Assembly: GCA_038141425.1 (NCBI GenBank)
Contig: JAYQIC010000010.1
Coordinates: forward strand, 62,001-126,000
Origin: UBA7985 sp038141425
GTDB taxonomy: Bacteria; Pseudomonadota; Alphaproteobacteria; UBA7985
Length of the DNA: 64,000 nt
Direction of reading: 5' to 3'
In this document: positions 36,697-47,114 of the stretch, piece by piece
Position numbering within the stretch: the first letter of the stretch is position 1
How the letters are laid out: every line of letters starts with the position of its first letter
The notes under the pieces: model-generated
Database searches by the model: none
Seen by the model: only the letters and a program-made list of their open reading frames with translations
Told to the model about the DNA's origin: nothing
Program-made: the position numbers and the translations under genes

Positions 36697-39013
36697 GCCA
36701 GACGCCCCTGACCACGCGCGAGGTTAACCGCCCTCGCCCCCACGACAGCGGCCCGCAGCACGTCGCAGGCTCTGCTCTCTACGTCGACGACATTCAGGCA
36801 CCGGCCGGCACGCTTCACGCCTGCTTCGGACTGGCTCCGGTGGGACGCGCGAAGATCACGGCGCTGGACCTCGATGCCGTCCATGCCGCGCCGGGCGTGG
36901 TCGACGTGATCACCGCTGGCGACATCCCCGGGGAGAACAACGCCGGCCCGGTGATCCATGATGAACCGCTGCTGGCCGAGGGCGAGATCCTGTTCCCCGG
37001 ACAGGCGCTGTTCTGCGTGCTTGCAGAAACCCGGATCGAGGCCCGAAAGGCAGCCCGCCTGTTCAAGCTAGAAAGCGAAGAGCTGCTCGCCCTGACCACG
37101 GTCGATGAAGCGGTCGAGGCGGACTCTTACCTGCACGATCCCATGGTGTTCAAGCGCGGCGATGCCACCGCCGCGATCGAAGGCGCGGATGATCAGCGCA
37201 GCGGTCGCTTCTATATCGGCGGGCAGGAGCACTTCTACCTCGAAGGACAGGGTTGTCTCGCGCTACCCGGTCTGGATGGCATCCACGTCATCTCCTCGAC
37301 CCAGCACCCCTCGGAGATTCAGGACCTTGCCGCCGCTGCGCTGGGGATCAGCGCGGCTGAAATCACCATCGAAGTCCGCCGCATGGGCGGCGCCTTTGGC
37401 GGCAAGGAAACCCAGGCAGCCCCGCTCGCCGTGCTCGCAGCGCTGGGGGTGCAGCGCACCGGTCGCCCCGTCCGATTCCGCCTCGACCGGGATGACGACT
37501 TCGTGCTCACCGGCAAGCGCCACGACTTCCGCGTCGACTATGCCGTCGGCTTCAATCACGCCGGCCGGGTCACGGGCGTCGAAGGCACCATGGCCAGCCG
37601 CTGTGGCTATGGCCACGACCTGAGCCGGGTGATCAACGATCGCGCCATGTTCCACGCCGACAATGCCTATTTCTACCCCAGCCTTGAGCTGACCTCGCTG
37701 CGCGCGAAAACGGATACGGTGTCAAACACTGCCTTCCGCGGCTTTGGCGGGCCACAGGGCATGATGCTGGCAGAACGGGTCATGGACAGGGTCGCAGCGG
37801 CAGTGCTGCGCGACCCGCTGGATGTCCGCCTCGCCAACCTCTACGGGGAGAACGAGCGCGGGATCACCCCTTACGGCATGCGGGTGGAGGACAACATCCT
37901 GCCCGAGCTGATGACCCAGCTCGCCGAAACCGCCGACTACCGCGCCCGCCGCACCGCGATTATCGAGGCCAATGCCAACGCCGGGCGTTCTCCGCTGCGT
38001 CGCGGGCTGGCGCTGACCCCGGTGCGCTTCGGGATCTCCTTCACCACCTCGTTCCTGAACCAGGCCGGGGCGCTGATCCACATCTTCAAGGACGGCTCGG
38101 TGCAGCTCAATCACGGCGGCACGGAAATGGGCCAGGGGCTCTATATCAAGGTCGCTCAGGTCGTCTCAGAGGTGCTCGGCGTCGACCTTGAGGAGGTGCA
38201 GATCACCGCCACCCGCACCGACAAAGTGCCGAATACGTCTGCGACGGCAGCGTCGTCAGGCTCCGACCTCAACGGATGGGCGGCCAAGCTGGCAGCCCTC
38301 GAGCTGCGCGACCGGCTGACGGCGTTCTGGACCGACAACCAGTCCATCAAGGGGGCGCTGCGCTTCGAAGGCGGTGAGGTTCTGGCCGAGGATGGACGCC
38401 GCTGGCCCTTCACCGAAGTGGTCAAGGCGGCTTATCTGGGCCGGGTGTCGCTGTCGGCGACGGGGTACTATCGCACCCCGAAGATCGACTGGGACGCCAA
38501 GACCGGACAGGGCCGGACCCTTCCTCTTACTTCGCCTATGGTGCGGCGGTTTCCGAAGTCGAGATCGACAGCCTGACCGGCGCGAACCGTCTGGTCCGGG
38601 CCGATATCCTGCACGACGTGGGACGGTCCCTGAACCCAGCCATCGACGAAGGTCAGATCGAGGGCGGCTTTATCCAGGGCATGGGCTGGCTGACCATGGA
38701 AGAGCTGGTCTACAGCGACCGGGGACAGGTTCTGACCCACGCCCCCAGCACCTACAAGATCCCCTGCGCCAGCGACCGCCCCGACGATCTGCGCATCGCC
38801 CTGTTCGGGCAGGACAATCAGGAAGATACAATCTTCCGCTCCAAGGCCGTCGGTGAGCCGCCCTTCATGCTCGCCATATCGGTGCATTCGGCGCTGGCGC
38901 ACGCGGTTTCGAGCTTTGGTCCAGCTGAGCACTGGCCGGAGCTGCACGCACCGGCGACGGCCGAAGAAGTCCTGCGCGCCATCCACCGCCAGCGCGCACT
39001 CAGCGCGGTCTGA
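36693..39013 (+). CDS. xdhB: Xanthine dehydrogenase molybdenum-binding subunit, one frameshift
   Basis: A repaired 773-residue subunit that oxidises hypoxanthine and xanthine to urate at the molybdopterin. Motifs include GGAFGGKETQ, GQEHFYLEGQ (substrate-binding Glu), FRGFGGPQGM and GTEMGQGLYIKVAQ; the catalytic Glu lies in KAVGEPPFML near the C-terminus. One indel near 38515 moves the frame from TGQGR to YFAYGAAVSEVEIDSLTG. It is expected to pair with XdhA and to be matured by XdhC. Confidence 0.96.
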
Positions 39014-39019
39014 GGCGCC

Positions 39020-39775
39020 ATGGCGGATCTCACCGCTCAGCCACCAAGCGGGCAGGCCGAGGACTGGATTACCGTTGAAATCATCGAGGCGCTGGGCAGC
39101 ACCCCGCGCGACGCCGGAACCTGCATGTGGGTCAGCGAGGCCATAGTCACCGGAACCATCGGCGGCGGCGCCCTCGAACACCGCGCCATCGCCCGCGCCC
39201 GCGACATGCTCGCCGCTGACGAAGACAGCGCGGCCATGGAACTCCCGCTCGGGCCGGCACTCAATCAGTGCTGCGGGGGCTTCGTTAGGCTGTCTCTTAC
39301 CCGTGGCTACTACCCTGAAGCGCCGATCACCGGCTTTCCGCTGGTGCTCTACGGCGGCGGCCACGTCGGGCAGGCACTGGCGCGCGCGCTCGAACCCCTG
39401 CCCTTTGCCCTGACCTGGCTGGACGAGCGCGACAACACCCCGGCGGATCAGGCTGCGCTGGTGGAAAAGGCTGAGAGCGGCGCGGCGGGCGCCCTGCACT
39501 ACGTCATGACCCACGACCACAGCCTCGATCTGGATATCGTCTCGGCCCTGCTCCGCCGCAGCGAAGCAGAGGTTCCCTTCATCGGGATGATCGGCTCGCA
39601 CACCAAAATCGCCCGCTTCCGAAGTCAGCTCAGCGGCCGGGGCTTTGGTGATGAAACACAGGCCCGCCTGATCACCCCCATCGGGATCAGCGGCATCCGT
39701 GGCAAGGAGCCGGCGGTGATCGCCGCGTCCGTGGCCGCCGAAGCGCTGCTGCTCCGGTCGCGTTTCAGCGGCTGA
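39020..39775 (+). CDS. xdhC: XdhC molybdenum-cofactor insertion protein
   Basis: A 251-residue chaperone that binds molybdopterin, promotes its sulfuration and inserts it into XdhB. The N-terminal part has GTCMWVSEAIVTGTIGGGAL; the C-terminal Rossmann part has LVLYGGGHVGQALAR and FIGMIGSHTKIARFR. It starts 6 bases after xdhB and completes the uraH-xdhABC run. Confidence 0.95.
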   Translation: MADLTAQPPSGQAEDWITVEIIEALGSTPRDAGTCMWVSEAIVTGTIGGGALEHRAIARARDMLAADEDSAAMELPLGPALNQCCGGFVRLSLTRGYYPEAPITGFPLVLYGGGHVGQALARALEPLPFALTWLDERDNTPADQAALVEKAESGAAGALHYVMTHDHSLDLDIVSALLRRSEAEVPFIGMIGSHTKIARFRSQLSGRGFGDETQARLITPIGISGIRGKEPAVIAASVAAEALLLRSRFSG

Positions 39776-39886
39776 GGCCGCCTCTCCCGCTCGCCTGCGC
39801 ACGCGACCTCTACACAAAGTTCCCTTGACCCCCGAGGCTCAGGACTATTGATTAGGTCGTCAAGAACCAGCGCAGGGACCGTGGGT

Positions 39887-41189
39887 ATGACGGCTGCATC
39901 TGTTTCGAATTTCGTCTTGCGCGCCCATCTGGTGTGGTGGGACGACGATCCCTTTTTCAACGGACAATCGGCCCGACGCAGTCTCGAAGACGGCGCGCTC
40001 GCCTGCTCTGCCGATGGACGCATCGCCTGGGTCGGCGAAGCCAGTGCCCTCCCGACCGAATTTGCCGACTGGCCGGTGGTTGAGCGGCGCGATGGCATGG
40101 TGCTGCCGGGCTTCGTCGATGCGCACCTGCACTTCCCGCAAACGGCGATCATCGGCGCTTATGGCACGGATTTGCTGGCGTGGCTGGAAACCTACACCTT
40201 CCCCGAAGAAAGCCGGTTCGGCGACCGTACCCATGCTGAGACCATCGCGGCGGTCTTCGCCGACGAGTTGCTCGCGGTGGGCGTAACCTCTGCCTGCGTG
40301 TTCTCCACCATCCACCCTGTGGCGCTGGAAGCACTGGGCAGCTGCCTTCGACCAGCGCGGCATGGGTCTGCTGTCGGGCAAGACGGCGATGGACCGTAAC
40401 GCGATCCCGGCGCTGCAGGACAGCCCGCAGTCCGCCTACGACGAGGCCAAGGCCCTGCTGCTCGACCTGCAGCCGCGCTACGAGCGCTTTGGCTACGTGG
40501 TGACCCCGCGCTTCGCCATCACCTCGACCGAGGCCCAGCTGGAGCTCTGTGGCGCGCTGCACGCCGAGTTCCCCGAAACCCGGACGCAGACCCACATCAA
40601 CGAGAGCGCCCGCGAAATCGCCACCATCAAAGCGCTGTTTCCGGCCGACGAGTCCTACCTCGCCGTCTACGACCGCTTCGGCCTGGTCACCGACCGGTCG
40701 CTGTTCGCCCACGGCATCCACAGCACCCCTTCGGAGCTGGAGCGGATGGCCGACGCAGGCGCTGCGGTGGTGCACTGTCCGACCTCCAACACCTTCCTCG
40801 GGTCGGGCCTGTTCGATCCCGGCGCCAATCGCGAGGCCGGGGTCGCCATCGGTCTGGGCTGTGACATCGGCGGCGGCACCGCCTTTTCACCCTTTGTGAC
40901 GATGCAGGAGGCCTACAAGGTCGCCCGCTTCAGCGATCAGAGCCTGACGGCGGATGAAACCTTCTACTGGCACACGCTCGGCAATGCCCGGGTGATGAAG
41001 ACCGACGCCGAGGCCGGGTCTTTCGCGCCGGGCAAATGGGCCGATTTTGTGGTGCTGGAAAGCGGCGTGGACAACGCGGTGGCACAGCTCCGGATGCAGC
41101 GGGTTCAGTCCATTACCGATCAACTGTTCGCTTGGCAGTTCTTTGCGCCGAACGTGGAAACCTGGACCCGCGGCGTGCAGCGCACCTAA
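39887..41189 (+). CDS. guaD: Guanine deaminase, one frameshift
   Basis: Deaminates guanine to xanthine and so feeds XDH. The zinc amidohydrolase motifs are FVDAHLHFPQ (HxH), THINES, FAHGIH and GCDIGGGTAFSPF; the length after repair, about 434, is normal. The frame breaks near 40350 (EALGS, then the frame carrying MGLLSGKTAMDRNAI). Start ATG 39887 is preceded by a 110-base gap after xdhC, so it could have its own promoter. It converges on the I78-type gene. Confidence 0.95.
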
Positions 41190-41216
41190 GCGCTGGCAGG
41201 CGCGGCGGTGACGAAA

Positions 41217-41624
41217 TCAGCTGCAGTAAATCCGGGCGATGACGTCGCTGCCATCCAGCGTGATGTTCATGCGATCGGGGATATAGTCCGTGGTCACGGC
41301 CTGCCCCGGCCTGATCACGCGCCAGTTGTCGGTCGGGGAATAGAGGGCTTCGAGCGCGCTCCAATCGCCACCGACGTAGCTGGTGTAGGACGATGCCCCG
41401 CAGGCGTCATTGCTCCCGTCGTCGGAACCTGGTCCCGTGTCATCGTCCTTTTTCAGGTAGGGTGTCGCTTCAGCCGGGTCGCTGTCACCGGGGGTCTCGC
41501 TGCCACTGGTATCGCCGTAGCGCGCGTCGTCATCCATCAGGCCCAGCGAGCGATAGATGGTATCACAGGCGCTGTTCCCCAGCAGGAACGGCAGCATGGC
41601 GATCAGGACCAGAATGCGAAGCAA
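41217..41624 (-). CDS. Exported I78-family peptidase-inhibitor-like protein
   Basis: A 135-residue exported protein. The signal sequence LVLIAMLPFLLGNSAC could be a lipoprotein signal, though the residue before the Cys region is not ideal. A low-complexity acidic spacer (DTSGSETPGDSDPAE, PGSDDGSND) leads to an I78 inhibitor-like domain: CGASSYTSYVGGDWSALEAL, then WRVIRPGQAVTTDYIPDRMN and a final IARIYCS, with the two Cys residues expected to pair. It lies 106 bases downstream of nuoE on the same strand, but a metabolic link to Complex I is not implied. Confidence 0.8.
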   Translation of the reverse strand: MLRILVLIAMLPFLLGNSACDTIYRSLGLMDDDARYGDTSGSETPGDSDPAEATPYLKKDDDTGPGSDDGSNDACGASSYTSYVGGDWSALEALYSPTDNWRVIRPGQAVTTDYIPDRMNITLDGSDVIARIYCS

Positions 41625-41730
41625 GGGCCACCTCCGGGCGGTCGGCAGGATTGAACCCCTGCAACCCTAACCCGGCTACATGGCAATAAAGAGACGCGGG
41701 GGAGGCGCGGCGTCCGGCGGGCGTGGGCGC

Positions 41731-42390
41731 TTACTCGGCTGGTGCGCTGTAGTCCGGCAGCTTCTTACCGGCGTTGACCGACGGATCAAAGTCCTTGAGC
41801 GCCTGCGGCCCACCTTCGGGCGCCGAGGCAATCCGGCCGGTCATATTGCCGTATTCGATCGACTTACCAGCCGCGAGATCGTCGAGGATGCGGGTGAAGG
41901 TCGGGCCGTCGAGGTCTTCGTAGTAGTTGTCGTTGATCTGCACCATCGGCGCGTTCACGCAGGCGCCGAGGCATTCAACCTCGATCAGCGTGAACTTCTT
42001 GTCGGCGGTGGTCTGCCCCAGCGTGATGCCGAGATGATCCTGTGCGGCGTGGGTCAGGTTGTCCGAGCCGCGCAGCCAGCACGGCGTGGTCCGGCACACC
42101 TGCACGACGTGCTCACCGACCTCTTCGGTGTAGAACATGGAGTAGAACGAGGCGACTTCGTAGACGCGGATCGGCGCGCTCTCGGTCTGCTCGGCCACCC
42201 ATTCAATCGCTTCCTTGGACAGCCAGCCACCGTTCTCGCGCTGGGCAATGTCCAGCAGCGGTATGACGCCGGAGGCTTTGCGATCCTCGGGGTAGCGCGC
42301 CATGATCACGGCAACGCGGTCCTTGCTGGCCTTGGAGACGCTGAAGTCGCCCGTCTGCGGGCTGGGGCGGCTGGTAACCTGAATAGCCAT
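41731..42390 (-). CDS. nuoE: NADH-quinone oxidoreductase subunit E
   Basis: A 219-residue 24-kDa-type subunit. The thioredoxin-like [2Fe-2S] domain binds its cluster through Cys residues in VCRTTPCWLRG and VECLGACVNAP. Its N-terminal helices include RENGGWLSKEAIEWVAEQ. The start at 42390 overlaps the nuoD stop (TAATG). No nuoF follows: the next gene on this strand is the I78-type protein. Confidence 0.96.
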   Translation of the reverse strand: MAIQVTSRPSPQTGDFSVSKASKDRVAVIMARYPEDRKASGVIPLLDIAQRENGGWLSKEAIEWVAEQTESAPIRVYEVASFYSMFYTEEVGEHVVQVCRTTPCWLRGSDNLTHAAQDHLGITLGQTTADKKFTLIEVECLGACVNAPMVQINDNYYEDLDGPTFTRILDDLAAGKSIEYGNMTGRIASAPEGGPQALKDFDPSVNAGKKLPDYSAPAE

Positions 42391-43566
42391 TAGCGGTCGA
42401 TCTCCCCGAATACGACGTCCATAGAGCCAAGGATGGCAACGGTATCGGCCAGCTGGTGGCCCTTGGACAGCTCGTCCATCGCCGCGAGGTGGGCAAAGCC
42501 GGGCGCGCGGATTTTGCACTTGTAGGGCTTGCTCGACCCGTCAGAGACGAGGAATACGCCAAACTCACCCTTGGGCGCCTCGACGCAGGCGTAGACATCG
42601 CCCTCTGGCACCTTCACGCCCTCGGTATAGAGCTTGAAGTGGTGGATCAGCGATTCCATCGACTGCTTCATATCCGCGACGCGGCGGCGTGAACTTGTGG
42701 TCTTCGTTGAGCACTTCACCGCCGGGCATCTTATCAAGGCATTGGCGGATCAGGTGTACCGACTGCTTCATCTCCTCGATGCGCAGCAGGTAGCGGTCGA
42801 AGCAGTCACCGTTCTTGCCCACGGCGACGTCGAAGTCGAGCTCGTCATAGACCTCGTAGGGCTGGCTCTTGCGCAGGTCCCACGGCACGTTCGAACCCCG
42901 CAGCATCGGGCCGGAGAAGCCCAGCGCCATCGCCTGCTCCGCCGTGACCACGCCGATGTCGACGGTCCGCTGACGGAAGATGCGGTTGTTGGTCACCAGC
43001 GTCTCGATGTCGTCGATGGCGGCGTCGAACTGGTCACAGAAGGCGGCAATATCAGCATCCAGACCCGGCGGCAGGTCCTGATGGACCCCGCCCGGGCGGA
43101 AGTAGGCAGCGTGAAAGCGCGCACCCGAGACCCGCTCGTAGAACTCCAGCAGCTTATCGCGCTGCTCAAAGGTCCACAGCATCGGCGTGGTCGCGCCAAC
43201 GTCCATGATGAAAGCGCCGGTGTTCAGCAGGTGGTTCAGTATGCGGGTGATCTCGGAGAACAGCACCCGGATGTACTGCCCGCGCGCAGGGGCCTCGATC
43301 CCGAGCAGCTTCTCGACAGCCAGCGCAAAGGCGTGCTCCTGACACATGGGGGAGACGTAATCGAGCCGGTCAAAGTACGGCAGCGCCTGCAGGTAGGTCT
43401 TGTGCTCGATCAGCTTTTCCGTACCCCGGTGCAGCAGGCCGACGTGCGGGTCGACGCGCTCGACGATCTCGCCATCCATCTCCAGCACCATGCGCAGCAC
43501 GCCGTGGGCGGCCGGATGCTGAGGACCGAAGTTCAGGGTCAGGGGTTTGATTTGTACTTCTGCCAT
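42390..43566 (-). CDS. nuoD: NADH-quinone oxidoreductase subunit D, one frameshift
   Basis: The 49-kDa-type subunit, 391 residues after repair, forming part of the quinone site. Characteristic stretches are NFGPQHPAAHGVLRMVLEMD, RVDPHVGLLHRGTEKL and FYERVSGARFHAAYFRPGG; the C-terminus has EAPKGEFGVFLVSDG and GSMDVVFGEIDR. The frame breaks near 42685 around HKFTPPRR. It follows nuoC and overlaps nuoE. Confidence 0.96.
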
Positions 43567-43593
43567 GGGCTTGCTTTACCTCTGTCCGCCGGT

Positions 43594-44201
43594 TCAGGCG
43601 GCTTCCTCTTCTTCGCTGGCTTTCTCATCGCCCGGCAGGGCGCGCCACCCGGCCCTTCCCAGGGCGAGGCGTAGTCAAAGCTGCGGAATTCCTGCGTCAG
43701 CGACACGGGTTCGTAGACCACGCGCTTGTCTTCTTCGGAGTAGCGCACTTCCGAGTAGCCGGTCAGCGGGAAGTCCTTACGCAACGGGTGACCTGAAAAG
43801 CCGTAGTCGGTCAGGATGCGGCGGAAATCCGGATGATCGGCGAACATGATGCCGTACATGTCCCAGGTTTCGCGCTCGAACCAGTTGGCGCTGGGCCAAA
43901 TCTCGGTCGCCGACGCGATCGGGGTGCGCTCGTCGATGGCAACCTTGACCCTCAGGCGCTGGTTCAGGAACGGTGAGAGCAGGATGTAGACCACGTCAAA
44001 GCGCTCGGGGCGCTGGGGCAGATCGATGGCGGTTACATCCAGCAGCACGGCAAAGCGGCAGCCGCTGTCGTTGCGCAGCCGGGTCAGGTCTTCGGTCAGC
44101 GTTTCGCGGGAAAGGCGGATGGTCAGCTGGTCGGCGTGGACCACCGACTCAAGCACGCGGTCGCCCAGTGCACCGGTTACAGCTTCGAGCAATTCTTCCA
44201 T
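43594..44201 (-). CDS. nuoC: NADH-quinone oxidoreductase subunit C, C-terminal frameshift
   Basis: The 30-kDa-type subunit, about 202 residues. Family signatures are WFERETWDMYGIMFADHPDF and RRILTDYGFSGHPLRKDFPL. The literal frame runs to 43539 with a basic, unrelated tail. One added base in the G/C run near 43645 gives WRALPGDEKASEEEEAA and a stop at 43594, a normal acidic ending that avoids overlap with nuoD; I used that. The start at 44201 is 76 bases after nuoB. Confidence 0.94.
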
Positions 44202-44277
44202 TCGGCGGAACCTTCTTGAACCTTCTTCGCCGCGCTGGCAGGCCGCCTTCGCGGGGCCTCAGCACGGACCTTCGAGC

Positions 44278-44814
44278 CTAGCGGCGGATGATCCCCGCCT
44301 GACGCTTGATTTTCTTCTGCAGCTGCATGACGCCGTAGATCAGGGCTTCGGCCGTCGGCGGGCAGCCGGGAACGTAGACATCGACCGGCACGATGCGGTC
44401 ACAGCCGCGCACCACAGAGTAGGAATAGTGGTAGTAGCCGCCGCCGTTGGCGCAGGATCCCATCGAGATCACCCAGCGCGGCTCGGGCATCTGGTCGTAG
44501 ACCTTGCGCAGCGCCGGCGCCATCTTGTTGGTCAGCGTACCCGCAACGATCATCACGTCGGACTGGCGCGGTGACGGCCGGAACAGCCAGCCAAAGCGGT
44601 CCATGTCATAGCGCGCGGTACCGGCGTGGATCATCTCGACCCCGCAGCAGGCCAGACCAAAGGTCATGGGCCACAGTGACCCGGACCGCGCCCAGCCGGC
44701 GAGTTTTTCGAAGTTGGCGACAATAAAGCCACGATCCTGAATCTCCTGGGTCACCAGATCGAGCGCTTCACCCTGCTCAGCGCCCGGGGCCAGAGGCTTG
44801 CCGTCTACTCCCAT
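44278..44814 (-). CDS. nuoB: NADH-quinone oxidoreductase subunit B
   Basis: A 178-residue subunit carrying cluster N2. The Cys ligands are in FGLACCGVEM, ISMGSCANGGGYY and VPGCPPTAEALIYG. The start MGVDGKPLAPG at 44814 overlaps the nuoA stop by ten bases. The frame is intact. In the longer frame seven extra residues would overlap nuoA further and lack conservation. Confidence 0.97.
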   Translation of the reverse strand: MGVDGKPLAPGAEQGEALDLVTQEIQDRGFIVANFEKLAGWARSGSLWPMTFGLACCGVEMIHAGTARYDMDRFGWLFRPSPRQSDVMIVAGTLTNKMAPALRKVYDQMPEPRWVISMGSCANGGGYYHYSYSVVRGCDRIVPVDVYVPGCPPTAEALIYGVMQLQKKIKRQAGIIRR

Positions 44815-45166
44815 TCCAGCGCTCCTTTCTTCCACTCATAGAGGAAGCCAACGGTCAGAATGGTCAGGAAAATCATCATCGACCAGAAGCCGAACAGCCC
44901 CACTTCACGCAGGCTCACCGCCCAGGGGAACAGGAAGGCGACTTCGAGATCGAAGATGATGAACAGGATCGCCACCAGATAGAAGCGAACGTCAAACCGG
45001 CCGCGTGAATCGTCAAAGGCCTCGAAACCACACTCATAGGCTGAGAGCTTTTCGCTGTCCGGGCGGCTGGGGGCGACGAGGAAGGGATCCCTGCCATCAC
45101 CAGTGCCAGCACGGCCGCCAAACCCATGAAAATCAGGATGGGCAAGTAGTCAACGGCGACTTCCAT
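44805..45166 (-). CDS. nuoA: NADH-quinone oxidoreductase subunit A, frameshifted
   Basis: A 120-residue membrane subunit with three helices. The first helix reads VDYLPILIFMGLAAVLALVM. An indel near 45085 breaks the frame; the next frame gives SRPDSEKLSAYECGFEAFDD (the conserved loop with Cys), then VRFYLVAILFIIFDLEVAFL and the ending EWKKGALEWE. The start is ATG 45166. It is the first gene of the nuoABCDE block. Confidence 0.94.
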
Positions 45167-45259
45167 TGGCCTGCGTTCCTTTTGCTTCACTCACGTTGCC
45201 ACGGGTGTACACCCGACCACCCGCTTTGACCAGTGCCACAACCGCGCACAGGCGCGATA

Positions 45260-45282
45260 GCAGGCCAGCAAAACTGGCCTGC
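45260..45282. repeat. Perfect 9-bp inverted repeat between YHYH gene and nuoA
   Basis: GCAGGCCAG and CTGGCCTGC are separated by CAAAA. It lies 12 bases after the YHYH stop and about 95 bases before the nuoA start, both on the minus strand. It is a likely hairpin in the transcript that could end or stabilise the YHYH message, although no T tract follows. Confidence 0.6.
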
Positions 45283-45293
45283 TCCGCTACAGG

Positions 45294-46213
45294 TCAACGC
45301 TTGCTCTTGGGCGGGGCGCGGAGGTGGTGGAAGCCGTTGGCCTTGTGCGGACGCGCGCTGTTGTTGCGGGCGTTGCCCGGCCCCTGCTTGGCGAAGCCCT
45401 GCGTGCTCGGCGTGCCGACCCAGCACCGGGGCACGTAGGGGAACTCGTCGGTCAGGAAGTAGGCGTAGGTACCGTTGGGATATTCCGGGGTGACCGTATC
45501 CTTGCCGTTACAGGCATCCAGATCACCGACCCGGGCGACGTAGGCGTAGTCCTCGACAAAGGTCCCATCGTATCGCCCGCCCGGGCCGATGGGCCGGGTT
45601 CCACTGCGCAGCTGGTAGCTCGACCGCTGCTCGGCGATCTGCCCGTCGGTCAGCCCGTATTGGGCATAGAGGGGAAAGCCATCCGCCGCGAAGCCGATCA
45701 GCGCTGAATGCTCGCTGGCACTGCCCGCGCCCGCGGGCCCGTGGGCAGCCCGTGATAGTGGTAGGCGCCATTGGGCTGCACGTGGGCATTGTTGCGGTCC
45801 GTGCCGAGCTGCCCACTGACAGCGAAAGGATCGTAGGACCAGCCCGAATTCCGATCACGCTGCCACCATTCAGCGGCGTTGGGGTCGAAGGGCCCACCAT
45901 TGAGTGCAACACCGAAAGCCGAACGCTCGACCGCCGTTACCTGCCGGGCTTTGCCCGGTGTGGCGTCGACGACGAAAGTATAGTCCTGCTCGCTGATGGC
46001 GTTGGGATTGCTGCGATTGGGGAACTGACCCACAGCGTGGTCCGCTATCCCGTTAGACTGGATCACCAGCGTATCGCCCTGCCGTGTAATGCTGACACGA
46101 TTGCTTGCGGCGAGTGCTACCGCGGCGCAGCCCCCGGCAAGGCCAAAAATCGCAACAGCTCGAACGATGGCCCTCGCCCGGGCGTTTCTGTAGGGATGGT
46201 CGGAGCGCTTCAT
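45294..46213 (-). CDS. Exported YHYH-domain protein, frameshifted
   Basis: About 306 residues after repair. The N-terminus has a signal-type segment (AIVRAVAIFGLAGGCAAVAL). The YHYH motif itself is visible in NGAYHYHGLPTG, preceded by RSAFGVALNGGPFDPNAAEW. The frame changes near 45735, then continues SALIGFAADGFPLYAQYG and ends APPKSKR. The C-terminal DLDACNGKDTVTPEYPNGTY and FPYVPRCW match the YHYH family, exported proteins of unknown function that may bind metal through the His and Tyr cluster. It is divergent from hupE across a region with a tandem repeat. Confidence 0.85.
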
Positions 46214-46280
46214 GGTCTGGGTTCCTTTGCTTTGTCAGTGGGACGCTGGACCGTTGCTCGGTCTCTCTGTTCGTGTATTT

Positions 46281-46344
46281 GTGAGCTTTTTGCACACTTT
46301 TTCCGGCTGCGCTATCGATACGTGAGCGTTTTGCACATTTTTTC
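46281..46344. promoter_or_regulatory. Tandem repeated operator-like element upstream of hupE
   Basis: GTGAGCTTTTTGCACACTTT (46281-46300) recurs as GTGAGCGTTTTGCACATTTT (46322-46341), starting 41 bases later, about four helical turns. Each copy contains an imperfect palindrome, GTG and CAC flanking a T-rich centre. Placed between the divergent YHYH and HupE genes, it looks like a double binding site for one regulator. It does not match the NikR or Zur consensus I know. Confidence 0.5.
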
Positions 46345-46424
46345 TCAGGCTTGCGCCCGGTGCCGCTGTTGGCTAGGTCAGCAACCAAACCGGCACAAAA
46401 GCGATTTCAGAGGATCCCGGACCC

Positions 46425-46958
46425 ATGCAGGCGCTGTTCACTGACTCATTGTCCTACGGCTTTTTCCACCCCATCAGCGGGCTGGATCATCTGCTGGCCA
46501 TGCTCGCCGTGGGTTTGCTGTCCGTACAGGTTGGCAAGCACGCCTGGGCCTATATCCCCGGCGTGTTCGTGCTGTTCCTGATCATCGGTGGTGTCATGGG
46601 CATGATCGGACAGGAAATCCCGACTTTTGAAGACGGCATCCTGATCAGTGTGGTCCTGCTGGGCCTGCTGATCGCGGTGCAGCTGCGGTTCGTGCCCTTC
46701 CTCGCCATTCCGGTAGTCGCGATCTTCGGCGTCATTCACGGTTACCCCCACGGCACGGAAATTCCGGCCGTTGCGGATCCCACGCAGTATGTCATCGGCT
46801 TCTCGCTGGCCTCGGCGATGATGCATCTGATCGGGGTCGGCATTGGCACCATCTGCGATGCCTTCCCCAACCCAAGGAATGTCCGGGCCATCCTCGGCGG
46901 TGTGCTGATCGGTGCCGGGATGGTGCTGCTGCTGCTCACCATCAAAGGCTTCTACTAA
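46425..46958 (+). CDS. HupE/UreJ-family nickel/cobalt transporter
   Basis: A 177-residue membrane protein with about five helices. The signature HPISGLDHLLAMLAVGLLS, which provides His and Asp residues for metal transport, is present, as is FGVIHGYPHGTEIP. UreJ/HupE proteins supply nickel to urease or hydrogenase. Neither enzyme is in the window, but the ureide route above releases urea, so a urease elsewhere would fit. The frame is intact. The start ATG 46425 lies about 80 bases after the repeated operator-like element. Confidence 0.9.
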   Translation: MQALFTDSLSYGFFHPISGLDHLLAMLAVGLLSVQVGKHAWAYIPGVFVLFLIIGGVMGMIGQEIPTFEDGILISVVLLGLLIAVQLRFVPFLAIPVVAIFGVIHGYPHGTEIPAVADPTQYVIGFSLASAMMHLIGVGIGTICDAFPNPRNVRAILGGVLIGAGMVLLLLTIKGFY

Positions 46959-47114
46959 GCCCGGGTTGCGAACGGCTGCCTACAAATGGCTGAAAAGAGT
47001 GAGGCGCAAGCAACACCCGCGCCCAGCTCATGGACGGCCCTCGCCTTCTCACTGGCCTTTGCCAGCGCCTGTCGCTAATGAGATTATGCGCATTCCTTCT
47101 GGCTTAGGTGAGTT

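Noticed and set aside
42634..43674. A 346-codon plus-strand frame opposite nuoD and nuoC
   Set aside because: It is a shadow of strongly conserved Complex I genes.
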